Of a DNA stretch of 64,000 bases, positions 1 through 7,949 are shown one piece after another (positions within the stretch are counted from its first letter, which is position 1; each line of letters starts with the position of its first letter). The notes under the pieces are model-generated. The model made no database searches. It had not been told where the DNA came from and worked only from the letters and a program-made list of their open reading frames with translations. Made by a program: the position numbers and the translations under genes. This DNA comes from an uncultured Trichococcus sp. (GTDB lineage: Bacteria; Bacillota; Bacilli; Lactobacillales; Aerococcaceae), in NCBI RefSeq assembly GCF_963663645.1, contig NZ_OY760503.1, positions 2,299,501-2,363,500 of the forward strand, given 5' to 3'.

Positions 1-2
1 GG

Positions 3-650
3 TCGCTTTACCTGCATTATCATTCCAATCGAGAAAAAATCAATCGGTTGCTTTCGGAACTGCAATCTGCCTATCCCAAACAGGAATTTTATCCAATCTG
101 CCTGGATTTTACCGATGAAGCGGGTGTTTCGACACTTGCTGACCATATTTTTTCGCTCCAAGCGATTGTTTTTGCGCACGGCAAGACTGAATATGGATTA
201 CTTCAGGATATGACGTCCCTGCAAATGGATATTTTGTGGGAAACCCACGTCAAAATGCCTATCCTGATCATCCAAGCGCTCCAGGAAAAAATCGCCCGCT
301 CGCGCAACGGACGCATCGTCTTCATCAGCTCCGTCTATGGAGAGGCCGGCAGCGGGCTGGAAGTGCTCTACAGCACCGTCAAAGGGGCGCAGATCGCCTT
401 CGTGAAAGCCTACAGCAAGGAAGTGGCCTCAATCGGAGTAACCGTCAATGCCATCTGTCCGGGAGCAATCGATACGCAGATGAACGCTCATCTGGAGAGC
501 GATGAAAAAGAGGCCCTTCTTGAAGAAATCCCTCTGGGCAGACTGGGTAAACCGGATGAGATCAGCTTCTGGGTTTCCCAACTACTGAAGGAAGACAGTC
601 GCTATATGACGGGACAGGCTATTTACGTATCCGGCGGATGGCTCAGGTAA
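3..650 (+). CDS. ymfI: EF-P 5-aminopentanone reductase-like SDR (5' end outside window)
   Basis: Short-chain dehydrogenase/reductase. The frame is open to the window edge, so the N-terminal Rossmann glycine motif is missing; about 215 residues are visible. The catalytic region is present: a serine in FISSVYG, then YSTVK (the Y-x3-K motif), then NAICPGAIDT, and a C-terminal VSGGW typical of FabG-like SDRs. In B. subtilis the gene just before the rodZ-like ymfM and pgsA is ymfI, which reduces the 5-aminopentanone group on elongation factor P to 5-aminopentanol. The same neighbours follow here, so I assign YmfI by family plus synteny. From the domain alone it could be any FabG-like reductase. 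Confidence 0.8.
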   Translation, partial: SLYLHYHSNREKINRLLSELQSAYPKQEFYPICLDFTDEAGVSTLADHIFSLQAIVFAHGKTEYGLLQDMTSLQMDILWETHVKMPILIIQALQEKIARSRNGRIVFISSVYGEAGSGLEVLYSTVKGAQIAFVKAYSKEVASIGVTVNAICPGAIDTQMNAHLESDEKEALLEEIPLGRLGKPDEISFWVSQLLKEDSRYMTGQAIYVSGGWLR

Positions 651-660
651 AACAGTATAG

Positions 661-682
661 GAACTCCTTGTGAAGGAGTTTT
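661..682 (+). terminator. Short hairpin after ymfI
   Basis: AACTCCTT and AAGGAGTT form an 8-bp stem with a 3-base loop, followed by only TTTAT. It is probably a weak terminator and lies immediately before the promoter of the next gene. Confidence 0.45.
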
Positions 683-683
683 A

Positions 684-692
684 TGGTATAAT
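684..692 (+). promoter_or_regulatory. Extended -10 promoter of the rodZ-like gene
   Basis: TGGTATAAT is a perfect extended -10 element. No good -35 hexamer stands at the usual spacing, which fits an extended -10 promoter. The start codon is 45 bases downstream. Confidence 0.6.
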
Positions 693-736
693 ACCCATGG
701 CAACTTCGGGATTTGCAAGTGAAGGCAGGTGAAGAA

Positions 737-1612
737 ATGGTTCAAATTGGGGAAATCCTAAAAAGTGCTAGACTTTCCAAAGGGTACACATTGGACGATC
801 TACAGCAAATGACTAAAATACAGAAGCGGTATTTGATTGCGATTGAAGAAGGCGATTTTGAGATTATGCCGGGCAATTTCTATGTGCGTGCCTTCATCAA
901 GCAATACGCAGATACTGTGGGCTTGGATGGCGACCGCTTATTAGGGGACCATGCAAGTGTGATTCCGGAAATACATGGGAGCAGCCAAGTGGAGGATTCC
1001 GTTGCTTTTTCTCCCACTCGCTCCGAGACCAAAAGAGCTTCTAAAAAGACGAATTTCAATTATGGCGGCTCCGTCCAGAGCCAGTTGCCGACTTTTCTGT
1101 TGGCTGTGGCGGTAGTTGCCATCGTGCTGGTTGTCTGGAAGGCCACCTTGAACAATGACGATGAGCAGGTTCAGATCGAAGTGGCTTCGACCATCAGTCA
1201 GACAACCTTGGCATCGCAAGAGACGGTTTCAAGCAGCACCGAGCAGACAGACAGTGCCAGTGTCACAGAACAAGCAGCCCAAGTGGCCTTGGTTTCGTCT
1301 GCCGATGGTTATGCGGAATATGACGTCACCAGTTTGTCGTTGCCATCGGAATTGAAAATCTCCACGGTGGCAGGGGGCAGTTCCTGGATCAGCGTAAGCG
1401 TAAACGGGGTAGTCCAAGAGCCTACCGGGATCGTAAACGGTGAAAATCCGCTGACGATCGCGCTGCCGGTGGACGCAAGCGCGATTGAAGTCATAGTCGG
1501 CGTGATGCCGGCAACAATCATCGAACTGGATGGCACAGTTGTCGCAATGCCGGCCGATTATCAAGAGATTCAGACCCAAACCTTATCCTTTACCATCCAA
1601 GGTGCAGAATAA
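737..1612 (+). CDS. ymfM: RodZ-like membrane protein with N-terminal HTH
   Basis: A protein of 291 residues. An N-terminal Cro/XRE-type helix-turn-helix (about residues 1-70, [19 protein letters not shown]) is followed by a basic linker, one transmembrane segment near residues 118-138, a Ser/Thr-rich stretch and a C-terminal extracytoplasmic DUF4115-like domain. This is the RodZ layout; RodZ links MreB to the elongasome and influences cell shape. I chose ATG 737 over an in-frame TTG at 713 because AGGTGA lies just upstream and the N-terminus then aligns with the family start. B. subtilis has the same gene, ymfM, just before pgsA. Confidence 0.85.
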   Translation: MVQIGEILKSARLSKGYTLDDLQQMTKIQKRYLIAIEEGDFEIMPGNFYVRAFIKQYADTVGLDGDRLLGDHASVIPEIHGSSQVEDSVAFSPTRSETKRASKKTNFNYGGSVQSQLPTFLLAVAVVAIVLVVWKATLNNDDEQVQIEVASTISQTTLASQETVSSSTEQTDSASVTEQAAQVALVSSADGYAEYDVTSLSLPSELKISTVAGGSSWISVSVNGVVQEPTGIVNGENPLTIALPVDASAIEVIVGVMPATIIELDGTVVAMPADYQEIQTQTLSFTIQGAE

Positions 1613-1641
1613 GTCAGGACACATTAAAGGAGTTGCATAAG

Positions 1642-2220
1642 TTGAATTTACCTAATAAATTGACAGTGGTGCGGATTTTGATGATTCCGTTGTTCATGAT
1701 CGTCACCTTGGTCCCATTTGATTGGGGGACCCTCACGATTGCCCAATCACAGATTGCGGTCAATCAACTGGTCGGAGCCGCCATTTTTGCCGTTGCCAGT
1801 TTTACGGATTGGCTGGATGGTTACATCGCGAGAAGGGACGGGTTGGTCACCAACTTCGGGAAATTTGCTGATCCGTTGGCGGACAAGATGCTTGTCGCCA
1901 CTGCCATGATCGTGCTTGTCGGGCAAGGCCTGGCTCCGTCGTGGATCGTCAGCATCATCATCAGTAGGGAACTGGCAGTTACGGGCTTGCGCCTGTTGTT
2001 AGTAAAGGAAGGCGAAGTCATGGCAGCGGCATGGCCGGGGAAAATCAAAACGGCGACGCAAATGGTAGCCATTATTTTGTTGTTCTTGGACAATTATCCT
2101 TTCCAGGCAACCGGCATACCGGTAGCGGAGATCATGTTGTATCTCTGTCTGGTTTTCACCATCTACTCAGGGGTGGATTATTTCATCAAGAACAAACACG
2201 TTTTTGTCGGATCCATGTAG
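1642..2220 (+). CDS. pgsA: CDP-diacylglycerol--glycerol-3-phosphate 3-phosphatidyltransferase
   Basis: PgsA makes phosphatidylglycerophosphate, the committed step to phosphatidylglycerol and cardiolipin. The CDP-alcohol phosphatidyltransferase motif is complete: D59-G60-x2-A63-R64-x8-G73-x3-D77-x3-D81. The 192-residue protein has several hydrophobic segments and is an integral membrane enzyme. AAAGGAG at 1626-1632 abuts the upstream TTG at 1633, so TTG 1642, nine bases after the RBS, is the more likely start (MNLPNKLTVVR). It follows the rodZ-like gene by 29 bases and probably shares its transcript. Confidence 0.95.
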   Translation: MNLPNKLTVVRILMIPLFMIVTLVPFDWGTLTIAQSQIAVNQLVGAAIFAVASFTDWLDGYIARRDGLVTNFGKFADPLADKMLVATAMIVLVGQGLAPSWIVSIIISRELAVTGLRLLLVKEGEVMAAAWPGKIKTATQMVAIILLFLDNYPFQATGIPVAEIMLYLCLVFTIYSGVDYFIKNKHVFVGSM

Positions 2221-2230
2221 TTTTATAAAT

Positions 2231-2310
2231 AAGAGGGGCTGGGTTGCATCAGTTTGCAATCCGAACAAAAGGAAACGCGATTCTTTTGTGCCCTTCTTTT
2301 TCTTTTTTTT
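2231..2310 (+). terminator. Branched intrinsic terminator after pgsA
   Basis: AAGAGGGGC (2231-2239) pairs with GCCCTTCTT (2290-2298) with one G-U pair. Two smaller hairpins sit inside (GGTTGCA/TGCAATCC and ACAAAAG/CTTTTGT). A T-rich tract runs to 2310. Confidence 0.7.
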
Positions 2311-2365
2311 GCAATTGAATTTTTTGTTTAATTTGAGCGAATACTATGGATGTGAGGGATTAAAT

Positions 2366-3622
2366 ATGAATGCAGAAATCATATCAGTCGGAACGGAATT
2401 GTTGATGGGGCAAATAGTGAATTCGGATGCGGCATTCATCGCCAAGGAACTGACCGGGTTGGGCATCGACTCCTATTTTCAGACGGTTGTCGGCGATAAT
2501 CCGGGAAAAATAAAAGAAGTCATCAAAATAGCTGAATCACGAAGCGACCTTTTGATTTTCACAGGAGGACTCGGCCCTACCCAGGACGACTTGACCAAAC
2601 AGACCGTGGCGGATCACCTTGAGGAAGAGCTCGTCATGGATGAAGCGGGATTGATGCATATCCGGCAATGGTTCGAGCGTTCGGGAAGGAGCATGACGAA
2701 AAACAATGAGCTTCAAGCATTGGTGTTCAGGAGCGGTATTGCCTTTGCGAATCCGATCGGACAAGCGCTCGGCACCTATATCGAAAAAGATGGGAAAGCC
2801 TATTTGCTGCTGCCGGGCCCGCCAAGAGAACTTGAGCAGATGTTTCTACAGTTTGTGAAGCCGTTCCTTTCCAGCAAGTATGAAAATCAGCAAGTCATCT
2901 TATCGAAGACGCTCCGGTTTTTCGGAATCGGCGAATCTACCTTGACAACGCAGTTGGATGACCTGATCCGCAATCAGACCAACCCGACGATAGCCCCATA
3001 TGCCGGGAAATACGAAGTGACCTTGAGACTTACCGCAAACGCCGCAACAGAAGCGACCTGCAGGGAGATGTTGGATGAAAAGGAAGCGGAAATATTGGCT
3101 GTGGTCGGGGAATATCACTATGGTGACGGGGACGAATCCAGCCTTGCCGAAGTGGTAGGCAAGAAATTGTTGGAGGGCAAACGCTCCATCAGTGCAGCCG
3201 AAAGTTTAACCGGAGGGCTTTTTCAAGCAGAGCTTGTCAAAGTTCCGGGCATCAGCGAAGTCTTCGCGGGAGGCATTGTTTCCTACCAAGAGGATGCTAA
3301 ACAAAAGGTTCTGGGTGTTCCGGAACACGTTCTCGAGACGTACGGAATGGTCAGTCCGGAGTGCGCTGTGGCGATGGCTGAGCGTGTGCGCCAACTGTTT
3401 GGCACCCAGTTGGCCATTGCTTTCACGGGTGTTGCCGGGCCTGACCCTTTGGAGAACAAGCCGGCCGGGACTGTATGGATTGCCTTAAGCCAAAAAAATG
3501 GACCGACCGCCGTCCAAGGCTTCCGCTTTTCACGCGATCGCCTCGGGAACAGGGAACAGGCGGTCATGCAGGGATTTGATATGATTCGGCGGAATCTGAT
3601 GGATTCTGCTTTCAAGGAATAA
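2366..3622 (+). CDS. cinA: CinA: nucleotide pyrophosphatase / NMN deamidase family protein
   Basis: A protein of 418 residues, the usual length. The N-terminal MoaB/MogA-like (MoCF) domain begins IISVGTELLMGQ and carries GGLGPTQDD near residue 70. The C-terminal CinA domain carries AESLTGG near residue 277, typical of the NMN-deamidase (PncC) domain. The family works in NAD salvage and was first described as competence-induced in streptococci. ATG 2366 after GAGGGAT is the chosen start; upstream in-frame codons run through the terminator and are rejected. The cinA-recA order is the common Gram-positive arrangement, but recA here has its own promoter. Confidence 0.95.
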   Translation: MNAEIISVGTELLMGQIVNSDAAFIAKELTGLGIDSYFQTVVGDNPGKIKEVIKIAESRSDLLIFTGGLGPTQDDLTKQTVADHLEEELVMDEAGLMHIRQWFERSGRSMTKNNELQALVFRSGIAFANPIGQALGTYIEKDGKAYLLLPGPPRELEQMFLQFVKPFLSSKYENQQVILSKTLRFFGIGESTLTTQLDDLIRNQTNPTIAPYAGKYEVTLRLTANAATEATCREMLDEKEAEILAVVGEYHYGDGDESSLAEVVGKKLLEGKRSISAAESLTGGLFQAELVKVPGISEVFAGGIVSYQEDAKQKVLGVPEHVLETYGMVSPECAVAMAERVRQLFGTQLAIAFTGVAGPDPLENKPAGTVWIALSQKNGPTAVQGFRFSRDRLGNREQAVMQGFDMIRRNLMDSAFKE

Positions 3623-3625
3623 AAA

Positions 3626-3639
3626 CGAACATCTGTTCA
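3626..3639 (+). promoter_or_regulatory. LexA (DinR) SOS box of recA
   Basis: CGAACATCTGTTCA fits the Gram-positive LexA consensus CGAACRNRYGTTYC at nearly every position. It lies 8 bases upstream of the recA -35 hexamer. LexA repression of recA is well established in Bacillota. Confidence 0.85.
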
Positions 3640-3647
3640 CTTTATTC

Positions 3648-3676
3648 TTGCTTTTTTGTCCAGAAAAGGATAGTAT
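3648..3676 (+). promoter_or_regulatory. recA promoter
   Basis: TTGCTT, a 17-base spacer and TAGTAT, directly downstream of the LexA box and 50 bases before the recA start codon. Confidence 0.75.
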
Positions 3677-3725
3677 TACGTTGTGGTGTTAATGCATGCA
3701 AATGAAAGCTTGGAGGAAACAATAG

Positions 3726-4796
3726 ATGGCTAATTTAAATGAAAATAGACAAAAAGCCCTGGATGAGGCTCTGAAAAAGATAGAAAGAAACTTTGGTAAA
3801 GGTTCAGTCATGAAACTTGGCGAAAAAGTGGACACACAAATATCCACCGTACCAAGCGGTTCGTTGGCTCTTGATGTTGCGTTGGGCGTAGGCGGCTATC
3901 CGAGAGGCCGTATCATCGAAGTGTACGGTCCCGAATCTTCAGGTAAAACAACCGTTGCGCTCCATGCGATTGCGGAAGTGCAAAAAAAAGGCGGCGTTGC
4001 TGCGTTCATCGATGCTGAGCATGCTTTGGATCCAAAATATGCTGCGGCTTTGGGTGTGGATATCGACGAATTGTTGCTTTCACAACCGGATACAGGTGAG
4101 CAAGGACTGGAAATCGCTGATGCTTTGGTGTCCTCCGGAGCTGTCGATATTGTGGTCATCGACTCGGTTGCCGCACTGGTTCCGCGTGCTGAAATAGAAG
4201 GCGAAATGGGAGACTCCCATATGGGCCTGCAAGCACGTCTGATGTCCCAAGCTTTGCGGAAACTGTCCGGATCGATCAACAAAACAAAAACGATCGCCAT
4301 CTTCATCAACCAAGTCCGCGAGAAGATCGGCATCATGTTCGGCAATCCGGAAACGACACCGGGAGGAAGAGCGCTTAAATTTTACGCTACTATCCGTCTT
4401 GAAGTCAGAAGAGCGGAACAGATCAAGAGTGGTACAGACATCATGGGTAACCGCACAAAAATCAAAGTAGTCAAAAATAAAGTTGCGCCGCCATTCAGAA
4501 CAGCTGAAGTGGACATCATGTACGGCGAAGGCATTTCCCAAGTCGGCGAAATCATCGATATGGCTTCCGAGAAGGATATCGTCAACAAGAGCGGCGCATG
4601 GTATGCCTACAAAGGCGAACGCATCGGCCAAGGCCGCGAAAACGCCAAAAAATTCCTGCTTGAACATCCAGAGATGCGAGCTGAAATCGAGAAACTTGTC
4701 CGTGACGAATACGGCATAGGTGATAAAAAAGCGGTAGAGGCAAAAGCAAATGAAAAAGACGAGCTGATCGAATCGGTCGACCTGTTGGACGATTAA
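3726..4796 (+). CDS. recA: Recombinase RecA
   Basis: RecA forms filaments on single-stranded DNA, carries out strand exchange and triggers LexA self-cleavage. The 356-residue protein has Walker A GPESSGKT near residue 67, the Walker B segment ending IVVIDSV, the L2 loop region [14 protein letters not shown], and the usual acidic C-terminus (ending SVDLLDD). The RBS GGAGG stands 9 bases before ATG. It is monocistronic: it has its own SOS-controlled promoter and a strong terminator. Nothing about the protein looks unusual. Confidence 0.99.
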   Translation: MANLNENRQKALDEALKKIERNFGKGSVMKLGEKVDTQISTVPSGSLALDVALGVGGYPRGRIIEVYGPESSGKTTVALHAIAEVQKKGGVAAFIDAEHALDPKYAAALGVDIDELLLSQPDTGEQGLEIADALVSSGAVDIVVIDSVAALVPRAEIEGEMGDSHMGLQARLMSQALRKLSGSINKTKTIAIFINQVREKIGIMFGNPETTPGGRALKFYATIRLEVRRAEQIKSGTDIMGNRTKIKVVKNKVAPPFRTAEVDIMYGEGISQVGEIIDMASEKDIVNKSGAWYAYKGERIGQGRENAKKFLLEHPEMRAEIEKLVRDEYGIGDKKAVEAKANEKDELIESVDLLDD

Positions 4797-4810
4797 AAAA
4801 ATATTTTTCA

Positions 4811-4847
4811 AGAGGCCGGGATCAAAATCCGGGCCTCTTTCTTTTTT
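4811..4847 (+). terminator. Intrinsic terminator of recA
   Basis: AGAGGCC-x-GGAT (4811-4822) pairs with ATCC-x-GGCCTCT (4827-4838) around a CAAA loop and one G/G mismatch, followed by TTCTTTTTTT. Confidence 0.9.
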
Positions 4848-4912
4848 TAAGCGGAAAAAGAGCAATATCGAAACAGGAATAAATCTATTTTGGTTATGTT
4901 ACCGTTTTATCG

Positions 4913-4941
4913 TTGACATGTCAGTATTCTACGTTTAGAAT
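4913..4941 (+). promoter_or_regulatory. rny promoter
   Basis: TTGACA, a 17-base spacer and TAGAAT: an almost perfect vegetative promoter. It implies a leader of about 85 bases before the rny start. Confidence 0.9.
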
Positions 4942-5035
4942 GAATTTATGTGTATCGCTTCATTCTGCACATTGTAAAACTAATTTTTATTCATTTTTTT
5001 TGACAACAAAATTAAATAGATACGGAGGTGAAACT

Positions 5036-6595
5036 ATGGATATATGGACTTTAGCCTTCGCTATCATAGCTTTAATTTTTGGTGTCGTTGTCGGATATTT
5101 ATATCGAAAATCGAATCACGAAAAAGAAATAGCTGGTGCCAAAAATACCGCTTCCCAGATTCTTGAAGATGCTCGTAAAGAAGCAGAAACAACGAAAAGA
5201 GAAGCTATGTTAGAGGCGAAGGACGAGAACCACAAATACCGCTCAGAAATAGAAGATGAATTGCGCGAACGACGCGGTGAGGTTCAAAAACAAGAAAATC
5301 GATTGATCCAAAGAGAAGAAAATTTGGATAGAAAAGATGCCAGTCTATCGAAACGTGAGCAATCTATCGAGTCAAAAGAGGATAATCTTGTCAAAAGACA
5401 AAACGCTTTAGTTTCTGAGGAAAATCGCATTCAAGCATTGGTGGAAGAGCAACAACATGAACTGGAAAGAATCGCCACCTTATCCCGTGAAGAAGCAAGA
5501 AAGATCATCATGGACGAAACGGAAAATCAACTGTCGCACGAAATTGCGGTCATGATCAGAGAGTCTGACCAAAAAGCGAAAGATGAAGCAGATCGTAATG
5601 CGAAAAACATTATCCTGCAGGCGATCCAAAGAAGTGCAGCCGATTTGGTTTCGGAAGCAACGGTTTCAGTCGTTACATTGCCTAACGATGACATGAAAGG
5701 CCGGATCATTGGCCGCGAAGGAAGAAACATTCGGACTTTGGAGACTTTGACAGGTATCGACCTGATCATCGATGATACGCCCGAAGCGGTCGTGTTAAGC
5801 GGATTTGATCCTATCCGAAGAGAAATCGCGAAAATGGCTTTGGAGAAATTAATTCAAGATGGACGAATCCATCCTGCAAGAATTGAGGAAGCAGTTGAGA
5901 AAGCCCGTAAGGATATGGATGAACGCATAAGAGAAATCGGCGAACAAGCAACTTTTGAAGTTGGCATCCATTCTTTGCATCCTGATCTGATTAAAATTTT
6001 GGGACGTCTGCATTTCCGAACCAGTTATGGACAAAACGTCCTGAATCACAGCATCGAAGTCGCGAAACTTTGCGGTGTAATGGCTGGGGAGCTAGGCGAA
6101 GACATTAATCTGGCCAAGCGCGCAGGTCTGTTGCATGACATCGGAAAAGCTCTCGATCATGAAATAGAGGGTTCGCACGTTGAAATCGGCGCAGAAATCG
6201 CCCAGAAATACAAAGAAAATCCGGTTGTCATCAATGCAATTGCCTCACATCATGGCGATGTTGAAGCAAACTCAATCATATCAGTATTGGTCGCATCTGC
6301 TGACGCTTTATCTGCTGCTCGTCCGGGCGCAAGAAGTGAATCTCTTGAAAACTACATCCGCCGTTTGGAGAAACTGGAAGGAATTGCCACCAGTTTCGAA
6401 GGCGTGGCAAGCAGTTTTGCTATCCAAGCGGGACGAGAGATCCGCGTGATGGTCAAGCCAGATCAGCTTGACGATTCTCAAGCTATACGTGTAGCTCGTG
6501 AGATTAGAAAGAAAATCGAAGAAGAACTAGATTATCCGGGACACATCAAGGTTACGGTTATACGCGAAACAAGAGTAATTGAATATGCCAAATAA
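5036..6595 (+). CDS. rny: Ribonuclease Y
   Basis: RNase Y is the membrane-anchored endoribonuclease that starts mRNA decay in many Gram-positives. The 519 residues (520 in B. subtilis) comprise an N-terminal transmembrane anchor (about 4-22), a long charged coiled coil (30-200), a KH domain with [12 protein letters not shown] near residue 222, and an HD domain with the HD pair in LLHDIGKA near residue 366. GGAGGTGA lies 6 bases before ATG 5036, which fixes the start. The gene has its own strong promoter and terminator. Confidence 0.98.
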   Translation: MDIWTLAFAIIALIFGVVVGYLYRKSNHEKEIAGAKNTASQILEDARKEAETTKREAMLEAKDENHKYRSEIEDELRERRGEVQKQENRLIQREENLDRKDASLSKREQSIESKEDNLVKRQNALVSEENRIQALVEEQQHELERIATLSREEARKIIMDETENQLSHEIAVMIRESDQKAKDEADRNAKNIILQAIQRSAADLVSEATVSVVTLPNDDMKGRIIGREGRNIRTLETLTGIDLIIDDTPEAVVLSGFDPIRREIAKMALEKLIQDGRIHPARIEEAVEKARKDMDERIREIGEQATFEVGIHSLHPDLIKILGRLHFRTSYGQNVLNHSIEVAKLCGVMAGELGEDINLAKRAGLLHDIGKALDHEIEGSHVEIGAEIAQKYKENPVVINAIASHHGDVEANSIISVLVASADALSAARPGARSESLENYIRRLEKLEGIATSFEGVASSFAIQAGREIRVMVKPDQLDDSQAIRVAREIRKKIEEELDYPGHIKVTVIRETRVIEYAK

Positions 6596-6604
6596 TGAAA
6601 TACC

Positions 6605-6633
6605 AAACGGGACATGCTATTGTCCCGTTTTTT
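6605..6633 (+). terminator. Intrinsic terminator of rny
   Basis: AAACGGGACA and TGTCCCGTTT form a 10-bp stem with a 6-base loop, followed by a T tract. Confidence 0.92.
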
Positions 6634-6696
6634 GCTTTTCATGGATATCCTGTTTGCTGGACAAGGCGGCAACGGCTTATCGAAACAGACAAAATA

Positions 6697-6705
6697 TGTT
6701 ACTAT
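6697..6705 (+). promoter_or_regulatory. Extended -10 promoter of ymdB
   Basis: TGTTACTAT (TGn plus TACTAT) lies 33 bases before the ymdB ATG. The -35 candidate TTATCG is poor. Confidence 0.5.
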
Positions 6706-6737
6706 AAAAAGACTAGAGTTTAGAGAAGAGGCTGAAA

Positions 6738-7544
6738 ATGAAAGTATTATTTATTGGGGATGTCGTAGGTTCAATCGGCAGACAGATGCTGCAGGACACA
6801 CTCCCGCAACTGAAGAAACATTACCGCCCGCAAGTGACCATCGTGAACGGGGAGAACGCGGCAGGCGGCAGAGGCATAACGGAAAAAATTTACAAAGAAT
6901 TTTTGCAGACCGGTGTCGATGTCATCACCATGGGGAACCACACCTGGGATAATCGTGACATATTCGAATTCATCGGAACAGCCAACAAGATGATCCGTCC
7001 GGCTAATTTCCCGGAAGGCACTCCCGGCATCGGCTGGACGATCATAAAAGTGAACCAGCTGAAATTGGCTGTGGTGAACCTGCACGGCCGCGTCTTCATG
7101 AACAGCCTGGATGATCCTTTCCGCAAAGCGGATGAAATACTGGAGCAGGTCCGCAAGGAAACGAATTGTATCTTTGTCGATTTCCATGCTGAAACGACCA
7201 GTGAAAAACAAGCGATGGGCTGGTATTTGGACGGGCGCGTTTCGGCTGTGGTCGGTACGCATACGCATGTACAGACAAATGATGCACGTATTTTGCCTGA
7301 CGGGACAGGCTATCTGACGGATGCCGGAATGACCGGGGCTTACGACAGCATCCTGGGCGTCGAAAAAGAGATCATCATCCAGAAATTTCTGACGCAAATG
7401 CCGATCCGGCATGAAGTGCCCGAAAAAGGCAGGAAATTGCTTTCCGGTTGCTATATCGAAATAAATGACCAGACCGGCAAGTGCGTGAAAATCGAGAACA
7501 TCGTGATCAATGAAGATCGTCCATTTGGAGGGGAATTCTATTGA
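6738..7544 (+). CDS. ymdB: YmdB family metallophosphoesterase
   Basis: A 268-residue dinuclear metallophosphoesterase of the TIGR00282/YmdB family, whose B. subtilis member hydrolyses 2',3'-cyclic nucleotides and affects motility and biofilm choice. Metal-binding motifs are visible: FIGDVVGSIGR at the start, VNGENAAGG, GNHTWDN and VGTHTHVQT. The gene lies directly after rny, as in B. subtilis, and its TGA overlaps the TTG start of ymcA by 4 bases (TTGA), indicating translational coupling. Confidence 0.93.
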   Translation: MKVLFIGDVVGSIGRQMLQDTLPQLKKHYRPQVTIVNGENAAGGRGITEKIYKEFLQTGVDVITMGNHTWDNRDIFEFIGTANKMIRPANFPEGTPGIGWTIIKVNQLKLAVVNLHGRVFMNSLDDPFRKADEILEQVRKETNCIFVDFHAETTSEKQAMGWYLDGRVSAVVGTHTHVQTNDARILPDGTGYLTDAGMTGAYDSILGVEKEIIIQKFLTQMPIRHEVPEKGRKLLSGCYIEINDQTGKCVKIENIVINEDRPFGGEFY

Positions 7545-7915
7545 CCCAAGAGATGCCTATCGAAGGTCCGGCAGAAGTGGAATTGCACAGACTGATCGAA
7601 ATACTGAAAAAAAATGAAGTGATCGTCCGCTATCAAAAGGCCGAAGAAAACATAAAAGAAAACCGGACGCTGGAACAATTGATCGAAGCCATCAAAAGCA
7701 AGCAAAAAGAAGCCGCGGCTTTTGAGCATTACGCTAAGCCGGCAGCGGCAGAAAAAACAGTCGCTGAATTAGCGGAGCTGAATAAGCAATTGAAGGACAG
7801 CATAGCGGTTCAGCAATACCGGGAAGCTTTATGGGATGCCAACGAACTATTGGAGAACGTCATCGGCATCATCCAGCGCGGCGTCGATGACGCCATCGAA
7901 AAAGAGGAACCGTGA
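7541..7915 (+). CDS. ymcA: YmcA/RicA family protein
   Basis: An all-helical 124-residue protein of the YlbF/YmcA family. In B. subtilis YmcA (RicA) joins YlbF and YaaT in the Y-complex, which carries Fe-S clusters, helps RNase Y mature transcripts and influences sporulation and competence. The C-terminal half (KQLKDSIAVQQYREA followed by NELLENVIGIIQ) is the conserved part. The start is TTG 7541 after GGAGGGG. B. subtilis has miaB between ymdB and ymcA; it is missing here. The nearness to rny fits a role with RNase Y. Confidence 0.85.
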   Translation: MTQEMPIEGPAEVELHRLIEILKKNEVIVRYQKAEENIKENRTLEQLIEAIKSKQKEAAAFEHYAKPAAAEKTVAELAELNKQLKDSIAVQQYREALWDANELLENVIGIIQRGVDDAIEKEEP

Positions 7916-7949
7916 GGACTGAAGAGATATATTGATTGAGGTGAAAGAA

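Noticed and set aside
2204-2365. N-terminal extension of cinA by 54 codons
   Set aside because: It would run through a terminator and a T tract; ATG 2366 gives the family length and N-terminus.
4913-5035. N-terminal extension of rny
   Set aside because: The extra codons contain the rny promoter; ATG 5036 has a perfect RBS and yields the known anchor sequence.
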